64,000 bases of DNA from Cylindrotheca closterium (Eukaryota; Bacillariophyta; Bacillariophyceae; Bacillariales; Bacillariaceae). The position numbers and the translations under genes were made by a program. Where the stretch lies: NCBI GenBank assembly GCA_933822405.4, contig CAKOGP040001892.1, positions 100,779-164,778 of the forward strand. The letters are read 5' to 3'. Shown in pieces: positions 9,407 to 19,106 of this stretch (position 1 is the stretch's first letter; every line of letters starts with the position of its first letter). The notes beneath the pieces are model-generated. The model saw only the letters and a list, made by a program, of their open reading frames with translations. It did no database searches and was not told where the DNA came from.

Positions 9407-10987
9407 TCACGACATGTCACCACCATCATTACCACCATCACCATCAACAACATCCACAAACTGATTGGCATAACTTGGCACTCGTTCTTTCAACAATTGC
9501 CATGGTAAATCATCCACAATGGTTTCCTGCCAATTCCAGTATTCCGCCTTGATGACCTCTTCGGGTTGACAGGACAATTGTTCATTCCATGCTTTCAGCG
9601 GAACATCGGCCCGTCCTCGCGAACATCGTTCCTTGTATTCTTCCAACGATTTCGTATGATAATGATAGAGTGCAATCTCCTCCACCGTCTTGTGCTTGTT
9701 CCATGGTCCACGAACTCGATTGTTGGATAAATCTCGACTTTCAATCATTGGCCCAAATACAAGTTCCCAAATCAGCATGCCGAATCGTTTCCAGTAACGA
9801 GCAGTAGTACTATGTTGTTGTTGTTGTTGTTGTTGTTGGTGGTGGTAGTTGTAGTTGTAGTGCCGATTCAAGTATTGTCCCTTTTTTTCATAGTGCACAA
9901 AATGTGGATGGTCCACAAAGTCGATCCGATCCGTTCGAGCAATCGTCTTGATGTGGGTGTCCGTCGCATTGGCCGCTCGTTTCGAAAATCGTTTCGTGAC
10001 GGGCAAGGGTTGGTACTGCTGCTGTTGATTCATGCCGATGATGATCCAATTGACGGCCAAGCCTGCATATCGTTCTTTTGGTAACGTATTCAATAAATTC
10101 ATAATATTATTCGAATAGGTTTGATTCCGAATGACCAAAAATTCGTCCACATCGATAAAGGCAATCCAAGAATGGGCCTTTGTGTTTTGAATGTGTTTGA
10201 CACAGTTCGTGTAGGCTTCATTTTGTCGATTGGGACCAGGAAAGTGTTGAATGGAAATTCGTTCGTGGACCGTTTGTTGTTGTTGTTGTTGTTGTTGTTG
10301 TTCTTGCCGCTGCTGCTGTATTATGATTGGATCCATGGTGGTGGTGGTGGTGGTTGTTGTTGTGGTTGTAGCAGTTGTTGTACTTGTAGTAGTACTAGCT
10401 GACGTCAAATTTTTTATATTCTTGTGCCATTCTTGCAACTCAAAATCATCCGAATTGTCATAAAAGTAAATGTGATCAAAGCCTATTCCGAGTAGATTGT
10501 AATAGACCCATTCATCGATGTATCGCAAAGCACCCTTTTGAATGACGCAAATGGCCGCACTGTTGTGATAGGTATTGAATTCTTTGGAAGCGGAGGCTGC
10601 TATGGATTCGGCTTCGGATACTAATGATAATTGATCATTGGTTGTTGAAGAAAAGAATTCATTCGTCGCCGAGTTGCTCACCAATTGCCTGTTGCTGAGA
10701 ACCATGACCGTCAACATGGCCAACAGCCAATAGTGTTTGGAGTAGGAGAATGTCATATTCGTCGCTTTGGTGGATGATCTGTTGCTGATATTGATGGCAG
10801 AGGTTGGTAATATCGTAGACGGCAGCAATGATGATGTTGAGGCCGAGGCTGATCTTGAGGAGGATGATGATGAGGTATTGCTGTTGAGCCTGGTGCGGCA
10901 TATTGACGGCTTTGACTTATTATTATTAGTGGTTGGCGAGGATGAGGAATGCGCCGAGGACGACCTTGGATGACGATGGCTGATCAT
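9407..10987 (-). CDS. GT92-like type II membrane glycosyltransferase, copy 4 (divergent, homopolymer-rich)
   Basis: Single exon, 526 residues, the longest and most diverged of the array. A Ser/Asn-rich head precedes a membrane anchor near 85-102 (HYWLLAMLTVMVL). The domain begins AAICVIQKGALRYIDEWVYY, has FIDVDEFLVIR near residue 278 (DVD in place of DID), and ends with YHYHTKSLEEYKERCSRGRA. A Thr-run and a Gln-run are inserted before ISIQHFPGP, and another Gln-run interrupts the region that in the other copies reads LFRWWMHTYD. The insertions are coded by CAA/ACC-type repeats and probably form loops. The catalytic landmarks are intact, so activity is plausible. Confidence 0.83.
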   Translation of the reverse strand: MISHRHPRSSSAHSSSSPTTNNNKSKPSICRTRLNSNTSSSSSSRSASASTSSLLPSTILPTSAINISNRSSTKATNMTFSYSKHYWLLAMLTVMVLSNRQLVSNSATNEFFSSTTNDQLSLVSEAESIAASASKEFNTYHNSAAICVIQKGALRYIDEWVYYNLLGIGFDHIYFYDNSDDFELQEWHKNIKNLTSASTTTSTTTATTTTTTTTTTTMDPIIIQQQRQEQQQQQQQQQTVHERISIQHFPGPNRQNEAYTNCVKHIQNTKAHSWIAFIDVDEFLVIRNQTYSNNIMNLLNTLPKERYAGLAVNWIIIGMNQQQQYQPLPVTKRFSKRAANATDTHIKTIARTDRIDFVDHPHFVHYEKKGQYLNRHYNYNYHHQQQQQQQQHSTTARYWKRFGMLIWELVFGPMIESRDLSNNRVRGPWNKHKTVEEIALYHYHTKSLEEYKERCSRGRADVPLKAWNEQLSCQPEEVIKAEYWNWQETIVDDLPWQLLKERVPSYANQFVDVVDGDGGNDGGDMS

Positions 10988-11674
10988 TCTGACGTTTCTT
11001 TTATGTTGTCGTTGCAGTCGTTAGCATCAGCAGTAGTCGGTGGTGGTGATTCGTCTTGGTTTTGTGGCTGTTGTAATGCGATGTTATTTTTCTTGTATTT
11101 TGAATTTTGAGTGTTTCGTTTTCGTTCATCATCATCATCATTGGCAAACAAGAAGTAGTCGAACAAGTCGCATATCCTGCATTAAGACGACGATGACTCG
11201 ACGGCGGATTACTCCGAAAAACATAACAGTACGTTCGTCAACGCCGCCAGCCACCACCGTTCGCATTGTCGCTCGCGCACCAATAGCATTGCTGGAGGGG
11301 GTCGTAAGTCGTAAATGACCCCAAAATGAATATCAGGTCGCCATAAATATACCACTCACTGCACTGGCGCAATTACACCATCAATACAGTACCGAGTACC
11401 GGTATACGAAGATTGATTGATTATTACCGGTATATTGAACTACAGTGCTTCACACATTCCTACCCAAGTGCCTTGACTGCAAGAACCTTTCCATCATTGA
11501 ACTAGAAAGTCCATTCTTTGACATTCCAAGCGTTTCTTTATTTCATTCCAATCAATCAAAGAGCTCTTACGTGACAAACAACTATTATAATAATAACTAC
11601 AGTACCGTACCGTACTGTAACAAACATAGAAAACATCACAGTATAAAACAGAGAACAAGAGGCAACAGAACAGC
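10988..11674. promoter_or_regulatory. divergent intergenic region between GT92 copy 4 and the cyclophilin-like gene
   Basis: About 690 bp separate the two divergent start codons, so both promoters must lie here. The sequence includes GATGAT-type runs near 11130 and a GTACCGTACCGTACTG repeat near 11604. No coding frame is convincing and no defined binding site can be assigned. Confidence 0.4.
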
Positions 11675-13316
11675 ATGTACCGACCCACTCAAAGACGAAC
11701 TCTGAATCAAGTAAAGCCCAATTCGGCATTCTTGAATCATGGCCAACAGCAACAAATGCCACCGCCACCACCACCGCCTCAGCAATTCCATCACCGTCGC
11801 TCCACGGGCAGCAGCCTCGGCAAGAACAATGGAAGCACCAACTCGTTGCAGTATAATCAGCAACAACCACCAAATGGTAGCGGACAACCGCCTTCTATTA
11901 TTCACCGACCGCCTCCACGATCGCCTGGAGACATGAGCTTTAGCAGTGCCGGGACGAGTACTAGTACTTCGAATCTGTATGGTGCAGGAGCAGCCTCTCA
12001 TACTATAATGCAGCCATCTCATCCAGCGGTAGCATCATCATTGGCATCAGCATCAACATCAGCAGCAGCAGCAGCGTATCCTTCCGCAACCTCCTCCTCC
12101 TCCTCCTCGTATCCACAACACAATCCACAAAATCATTATGCTGAAGTACGTCGAAAACCTGCGAATGCCTATTCTCAGAGTAGAAATGGAGGTGGCATTT
12201 CCTGTGGCTTCTTTTTGCTCTGGACCTGTCTACTAGCCGGTGGCGGATGGTTGTATTTCAACTATTTCCTATTGCCATCCCTCGTCAAAGATGTTACCCG
12301 CGAAGAAGTGGAACATACCAAACATCATTGGATGACCAAATATCATTCCTTGCAACTCAGTCATGAAGCTCTCGAGAAGTCACACGTCGAATTGAAACAA
12401 ACCGCCGAAGCGGCCATTGTGGCGGCCGAAAAGGCTCAAAAACTCAATGGGAGTACCAATTCGGAACAAGTTCAATCTCTCTCGAGAGACTTGGAAGAAA
12501 CCACCAACATGCTCATGCAAGAACGAACCTGGGCTGGAGAATGGAAGGCAAAGGCTATTGGGTTGGAAGAACATGCCAATTTTGTCAAGCAACAAATTCA
12601 AGAATTCTCCAGACGACGATTGATTCAAAAGTAAGTCTTGTACTTTGTTGAGATGTTCATGAATTGAATTGATTTGGTTTGATTTGGTTTGGCTTGGTGT
12701 GATTCTCACTTTCTTTCTTTCTTATAATTTTTTCTATTGCAAATTCACAATCAGATACGGGTACCGCCAATTGGCCGTCGAACTCGAACTCAACTTTGGC
12801 GAAAACGACTCGGCTTGGATTACCGTCGAATTGGCGCCCATGGACGAAATGCCACATTCGGTCTTCACCTTCCTGGAACAGGTCGAAATGGGCCTGTACG
12901 ACGATGGTGGATATGCCTTTCATCACAATGGAGAACACATCATCATGGGCGCACCCGTGTACAACCAATTGACGCCACCCGATATGGACCCCGCCCAACG
13001 CTTTGCCGACAGTGGCGTGGCGTCCGTCTTGTTTCAAGAATATTCCTACAATTATCCTCACGGTGCCTACACGGTCGGATTTGCCGGTCGTCCCGGTGGA
13101 CCCAATTTCTATTTCAATACCCGGGACAATTCGGAATTGCACGGACCGGGGGGATATGCCGAAGATGGGAGTGCGGATCCATGTTTCGGACGAGTGACAC
13201 GGGGGACAGATATCATTGATCGGATGCATGCCTTGACTGGGACCAACTTTGAACCGGGAGATTGGAAGGAAATGAATCCCTACGTGGCGGTGCGATGGAT
13301 CAAGATACTCAATTAG
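11675..13316 (+). CDS. membrane-anchored cyclophilin-like protein
   Basis: Two exons, 11675-12630 and 12755-13316, with a 124-bp GT-AG intron, give 505 residues. A Pro/Gln/Ser-rich cytosolic head (1-165) precedes a single membrane segment (about 170-195, GFFLLWTCLLAGGGWLYF), then a coiled-coil (about 200-318). A C-terminal cyclophilin fold (about 320-505) contains GFAGRPGGPNFYFNTRD and PCFGRVTRGTDIIDRM. Cyclophilins isomerise peptidyl-prolyl bonds. Here the usual FHRxxxxFMxQGG segment reads FHHNGEHIIMGAP, so the catalytic Arg and nearby residues are absent. A binding rather than catalytic role is likely. Orientation suggests the fold faces the lumen or outside. Confidence 0.75.
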
Positions 13317-13879
13317 AAACGGCGCTGTACTGTTTGTAGTAGTTGGTAGGAAGTAGAGAAAACAAGGATTCCATTCCATTTCAGTACTACAGCAATAGAA
13401 GTTGGTAGTGGAAGAAAGAGTATAGCATAACATAAGCATAATAACAACTATTATCAATCATCACACGAGGAGGTACAATATATAGTCCATTTCTAGAGGA
13501 AGCACCAACAGCATCAAGCTTATATAATTGATTGATTGATTCATTCATTCATTGGTTGCTACATAGGTATTCAGTTTAGGGACATTTACGACCATCCTGG
13601 AGAAAAATTCATAACTTCTTTCTTCTACTATTTAACTTTGTTGAATGAATCTTTCATCCCTTCTTTCCATCGTGGTAATAATATATATAGAAATCAAATG
13701 CGTGTGCGGTAATATGAAGAAAAAAAAGGCAAACAAAGAAGTAGTGCCCCCAGGGAAGTATCATCGACTTCTTGTCGTCGTACAATAATATATGAAAACT
13801 GATCTTATTCTGTCGCAGCACTCCCCGGGTGTTTAATGCGACTGGTCACAAAAACAAATCCCCGCCGAATAGTAGTCTA
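13317..13879. other. intergenic between convergent genes
   Basis: The 3' regions of the cyclophilin-like and EF-hand genes meet here. A short ATTGATTGATTGATTCATTC repeat lies near 13527. No gene is supported. Confidence 0.4.
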
Positions 13880-14991
13880 CTAGTCTACCTTCTTTTCGGC
13901 TTCGTCCTTGCTCGGAGCTTCGATTACTTCCCCGTCATCTTCTTCCTCGTCATGGAGGTCTGGTGCTTCCAACTCTTGTGGCGGCTTTTTGGCGTCCTTC
14001 TTTTCCAATTTACTGCGAGACAAATCATCCACAAAATCCCAAACCACTGGGACGGCAATGTAAAACATGGCAAAGCCAATGATGGTCTCCAATGTATATT
14101 CCAAATAACTCCCGTTGGGGATCATCAACAAATCGACAATGTTGGCCGAAAAGTAGGGAACAAAGAGCAACAAAATCAGATAATAAAACATCATGCGGGT
14201 CAATATCTGAGCACAACAGACTCCCATAATGGCGACAAATTCTTCCTTGTCGATCCCACCCGACTTGTCGTGATCGGCTGCATCAAAGAGATTGTCACAG
14301 ACGGACTTTTCGGGAGGCTATTATGGTGGTATTGTTTTGAATGTTCGGGGCAAAAGGAAAGAATATTGGTCAGAGGATCGTCGATGTAGATGTGTATATA
14401 TATATATGCAATGGGGATCCAACAGCATTGGACACGGCACAGCTTTTTTGTTTTTGCTCCATCATCATCCAAGACTGCCATGATAATATATACAATATAT
14501 ATATATATATATTAAATTCACTCACATAACAGGCAGCTGCACCAGCAAATTTGGCCAGTTTCAGATGCACCAACAAGAGACCAGTATACAATTCTTCCTT
14601 GCTGACTTGTCCGTTCCCACCACGGTCCATGGATTTGAAGGTCGATTCTACCATCATCTGAAAGGGTTTGCTTTCGGTAAGCACATTTTTGGACTTTTCC
14701 AACAAGGCTTTGGTCTTGTTTATTTTCTTATTGCTGGCCTTCTTATTCATCTTCTCAGGATTGTTTGTGGTGACTGCTACTGAAAGTGCGAGGAGGATAT
14801 ATTAAGAACATAGTAGGATGATGCCATGGTGAAGCACGGTATCATAGTATAGGGGAAAAGTGAAATGCCAAAGGGGAATCCAATAGAGAGATCAGAAACA
14901 ACGAGATGAGACTTGGGAACCGTGATAAACAAGATACAATCCTTCCTGACATTATTCTTCGCTTTCGCTTACCTGCTTTTGCGTCGCTCAT
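13880..14991 (-). CDS. EF-hand protein with two membrane segments
   Basis: Three exons (14973-14991, 14526-14779, 13880-14317) with GT-AG introns of 193 and 208 bp give 236 residues; the tiny first exon encodes MSDAKA. Phases agree at both joints (1 and 0). An EF-hand-like loop DRGGNGQVSKEE lies near residue 50 and a canonical loop DHDKSGGIDKEE near 106. Two hydrophobic helices follow (about 129-151 and 164-186), then an acidic and Lys-rich tail. The layout suggests a calcium-responsive membrane protein. The first loop has Gly at position 3 and may bind calcium weakly. I do not recognise a named family. Confidence 0.75.
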
Positions 14992-15330
14992 GGTGAATGG
15001 AACCGAATGTCAGTGAAATCTTGTGCTTGAAAGTACTATAGAGGCAAATATTTTGAAGCTCAGAGAGCCAGATCCTATTGATTGTATGTCAAGGATATAT
15101 CTTAACGTCTGCGTGATGATGAGAATAAGATGCGAACATTATTGTTGCGACACAAGAATTCTTCGGGGATATGACTCCGAATCCATTCGGGGGAGGAGGA
15201 GAACTCACATGAGGTGCGGTTATCGTAGTACCCTTATCGTCCTGGAACATGCATGTCATGTCACGAGTCACGAAACTACTGGCAGATATGCTATGATAGA
15301 TACTAACTATTTTACATTAGAGCAACAGAA
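14992..15330. other. intergenic, promoter side of EF-hand gene
   Basis: The spacer lies between the EF-hand start codon and the stop of the next minus-strand gene. No coding frame or motif is supported. Confidence 0.4.
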
Positions 15331-18118
15331 TTACGGAACTGACCATTCCAAAACTTCGTCAAAGACTGGAGTTTCGAGGAGAAGAAGGCTGTTGGTGCCA
15401 GAATCTTCCCCAACCGCCTGAAGCAATTGAATTCGAGCAATTCCACTCGTCAATGCTGCATTGCCAATGGTCAGACTACAGGTAGCACCAGGTGGGACCA
15501 TGATTATTTCTCGCTCCAAGTCTTGCAGATCGGCAGTACAAACCAAGGGGGTTCGGAGGAAAATGGAACCTTCACCATCGCATTGGACTGTGAGTGATGG
15601 CACACAGACATCCGCAACCCCTGGGATTGGAACAAGCTCCAACAAGATTGGAGTCATTTGGTCATCCCTACACTTCTGAAAGCCAATAATCTCTTCTGTA
15701 CTGATTTCCGTGTAATAAAGTGATTCAATGTCCATACCGAATAACGTCTCCACTCCACCGACTCCGCAATTCGGTAGGGTACATGTGGCGCCACAACAGT
15801 CGCCACCGTCATAATCCGTCATGGCGTCGTTGAAAAAAACATCGCAAATTCCATTTTTTGAGGGGGGAGTCTCGCAAAAATCACCTGTTTCATTGTACTG
15901 ACACTCGCACTTGCCAGTCAAAGAATTGTAGTATCCGGCATTACATGAAACTGGACTATTGACCGGACTATCCACTGGGCTGTCAGCTGGACTATCGACT
16001 GGACTATCGACTGGACTATTGGATTGTCCACCGGATTGCCCATTGGATGGTGTATCGACTGGACTACCGGCTGGACTATCCGATTGTCCATCCGATTGTC
16101 CATTGGATGGACTACCTGCTGGACTATCGGTTTGCCCAATAGATGGACTGCCGGCTGGATTATCGGATTGTCCGTCGGATGGGCTAATGTCTGGATTGTC
16201 AGATTGTCCATTGGATGGACTACTTGCTGGACTATCGGTTTGCCCAATGGATGGACTGCCGGCTGGAATATCGGATTGTCCATCGGATGGGCTAATGGCT
16301 GGATTGTCAGATTGTCCATTGGATGGACTACTTGCTGGATTATCAGATTGCCCATTGGATGGACTACCTGCTGGATTATCGGACTGTCCATTGGTTGGTG
16401 TATCGGATAGCCCATCGGACTGTCCATTGGTTGGTGTATCGGATAGCCCATCGGACTGTCCATTGGTTGGTGTATCGGATAGCCCATCGGATTGTCCATT
16501 CGAAAAGCCACGATCTGATTCCAGAATTTGCCCATCGCTGCAATCGTAAGCTTCCTTGATGTTCAGAGTGTCGACTGTGGTTTCCTCGCACAGACTTGAA
16601 TACCAATCTCCTATTGTCAATACATCGTACGAGAGGGTTGACTCAGACGTAAATGTGAAATCCAAACATGGATCAACGCTACCAGGACTACCGTCTTCGG
16701 TAACTAGTAACACCCAGCCACCGCGGCCATCCTCCCTTTCGTCGCAATACATGATTTGACCACTCCGTCTCCCCGCTGTGTCTTGAACGTATTTTAGTCT
16801 TCGGTTGAAGAGATCGCGTTCCATTGCAACATAAGAGCCGCTCAATGCACTCGAGAGACCGCCTACCGAATCATCATTAATTTCGACAAGAATATTCTTG
16901 ACTGTGTATCTACCTTCGATTTGGTCTCTTGAAAGAATGTAAAACATAATCAGCACAATCGCAAGGCAAGCATAGGTCACAATTCTATGAAGTGATTTCT
17001 TTAGAAATCGAACAAAGCAACCCTTATCATCAATCTTTTGCCGCACAAAATCACCGTGTTTGATATCAATAGTTATATTCTTCATTCCTCCACCAAAGTA
17101 TCCTAACATTCCAAGCCTAAATACAAGGTCATCCAGATCTTTATCAATTTGTGAGATTACGGTTAAAACACAACATAATGGCAATCACAGCTGAGAAAAA
17201 CTTACCAGATACAAATCCAAGACCAAGTACATTCAAAAGCACGTCAAAAACGGTTTCTGATTGAACGCATAGGATGAAAGCGCAACCGACATAGATCAAT
17301 CCTTGACATATCCTGACAATCGAAGCCAATCTCCATTGAATGGAATTCATGTTGTAAAACCGAGGTGCTCCTCTATAACTTGCCGGCATTCCCAAAGAAA
17401 GGTTTTCCACACCACCGAGCAAGTCGCTTTGGCTAAATAGTGCAACCACTAATATCAATGCTTGGGCCCATCGGACGGGGGCTTCTACGTTCGGTGGAAC
17501 ATTTAGAGGATTGTCAACCGTTCGCGCTGTCTTTGTATTGTAAAGGTCGGCTTGATAAAAACCCAAGAGGCAAAGCAAGGTGAATTGGAACCCAAAGATA
17601 ACAAGGAGTGAAAACCAAAAGGGCCTGGAAGTCCATTTTGCTGTTGCTAATACGCTGTACAAATCATTTGAAAGCTGGAAGACACCCACTTCAGGATCTG
17701 TATCAACTTCGTTGGATCCAATTTTCCGCCATGATGTTGTGTATTCTGGTCTAAGATGTTGAAGAACATTCTTGGTCTTGCTCCAGGATTGTTCCAAATG
17801 CAGAATTCGAGCATCTGCAGTGTTGCATCGCATCTCGAGATCTAGTACTCTTGTCATCATCGCTTTTGTCAAGACACTAGCATTCGCCTCAATAAGAGCG
17901 GTGCTGATGCCACCTTCCGCATTGTGTTGCTGATTTCGGTCAGCTGGAGCTGAACTCTCGATATCTTTCATTGGTATAGCGCGATGGAAACGGGAGGACA
18001 GGACACTTGTGACTCCTCGAAACGGCGAAAGACAGAAGGGTGTTGATTCGGAAGATATTTTGTAGGATGATGCGAGCGCCTCGACTTGTTTGAATCTGCA
18101 ATCGAACAAGTCGAACAT
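15331..18118 (-). CDS. multi-pass membrane protein with Ser/Pro/Asn/Gln repeat and LNR-like module
   Basis: Exons 17206-18118 and 15331-17138 join across a 67-bp GT-AG intron (phase 1), giving GFVSDLDDLVFRLGML at the junction and 906 residues in all. The N-terminal third has several hydrophobic helices, for example FWFSLLVIFGFQFTLLCLLG, WAQALILVVALF and GLIYVGCAFILCV. A further helix (about 355-375) is followed by a large, probably extracellular part. Residues about 515-700 are a 12-residue repeat (NGQSDxPAxSPS). A Cys-rich module with CDVFFNDAMTDYDGGDCC (about 731-752) resembles a Lin-12/Notch repeat. Function is unknown; a surface role is inferred. An alternative start lies at 17971. Confidence 0.75.
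15950..16510. repeat. coding minisatellite, 36-bp period
   Basis: About a dozen imperfect 36-bp units encode the 12-residue repeat of the 906-residue membrane protein. Because the period is a multiple of three, both strands stay open in other frames, producing long false reading frames (plus 15959-16549, minus 15918-16535). The three units nearest 16400-16500 are nearly identical, which suggests recent expansion. The low-coordinate end (protein C-terminal side) decays to a short Ser-Pro-Val-Asp motif. Confidence 0.9.
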
Positions 18119-18210
18119 GTTGAACTTGTCGAACTTTAACTCATCGCATGCTTTTATTTTCCATCATCATCAACAATACAGGTAGTGCGCTGCTGAACGG
18201 AGAAACAACA

Positions 18211-19026
18211 ATGAATAAAGCGAAATTTCATTCAAATATATCAATACACTATTGGAAATTGTTACGTTACCTCTTCGTTGCTCTTCTCGCGCCAAATGTC
18301 ACTCGGGCTTGGCGCCATTCTACTTCAGCAAAGTCTTCGGCGAAAGACAATCTGAGGAACACTCCTTCAATCGGTCCTCTTCCCTTTCTTTTGTCTCCTC
18401 AAAGCAACTTTCGATGGAAAGCTTCTATTGATCCGAAAACAGGAATTGCCTCATCTGAAGAGACATCTAAATTTCAATGGAAACAAAACTATGAAACTTC
18501 TCCTGAATCCATGAGATCCGTGATTCGAGTATCACGTCAATTCATTTCGCACTATCCTCAATGGTTGGCAAGGCCCAAGGTTTCCTTTGGATTGTTGACA
18601 ACAAAGACCGATTCAAAGAGTAACGAAACGACGCTTCGGCCCCGCTTCCTACCGAACCTACCACTTCTTACATTTGGACCAATGCAAGTAATTGGATCAC
18701 CCAAGAAACCATGGTGTCAGTACAAGCTGCCCATCACAGGCGGGCTCTTGGCGCTTGGAAATGCCAAAAGGCCAAAGGACATGGGTTGTCTCTTCTTTGA
18801 AACCAACACAAGCCGAGCGAACCTACCCGACAAGGACTCCTGGCCCGAGCTTGCGTGTACTTGCACCTCGGAGATTGCTGGTGCCTATCGTCCATGGATT
18901 GCAGGAGGACCCAGTGCCAATTTCATTCGTCCATGGGCGTATCTGAGTTCTCAATCCATGGTCCACGCCTATGTGATGTGGCGGTTTCACAAAGCATGGA
19001 AACGAAGGCTGACTGTGATCAGTTGA
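18211..19026 (+). CDS. predicted plastid protein of unknown function
   Basis: Single exon, 271 residues from the ATG at 18211. An upstream in-frame ATG at 18148 would add 21 residues, but the 18211 start places a signal-peptide-like segment near the N-terminus (LLRYLFVALLAPNVTRA followed by Trp). An aromatic residue right after the predicted cleavage site is the hallmark of diatom plastid targeting, so plastid import is inferred. The mature part is basic and rich in Trp and Pro, with KLPITGGLLALGNAKRPKDM and a Cys pair in ACTCTSEIAGAYRPW. I do not recognise the family. It is head-to-head with the 906-residue membrane-protein gene, 92 bp apart. Confidence 0.6.
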   Translation: MNKAKFHSNISIHYWKLLRYLFVALLAPNVTRAWRHSTSAKSSAKDNLRNTPSIGPLPFLLSPQSNFRWKASIDPKTGIASSEETSKFQWKQNYETSPESMRSVIRVSRQFISHYPQWLARPKVSFGLLTTKTDSKSNETTLRPRFLPNLPLLTFGPMQVIGSPKKPWCQYKLPITGGLLALGNAKRPKDMGCLFFETNTSRANLPDKDSWPELACTCTSEIAGAYRPWIAGGPSANFIRPWAYLSSQSMVHAYVMWRFHKAWKRRLTVIS

Positions 19027-19106
19027 AGTATTCGTCCAGCCATGAAACAAGGGCAAAGACTGCCACAATTTGAATTGAATCTATTGTTTACTATTGCAGC
19101 ACGATT

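Noticed and set aside
15918..16549. Long open frames on both strands over the membrane-protein repeat
   Set aside because: They arise because the 36-bp repeat is a multiple of three; they have no start context or homology and overlap a well-supported gene.
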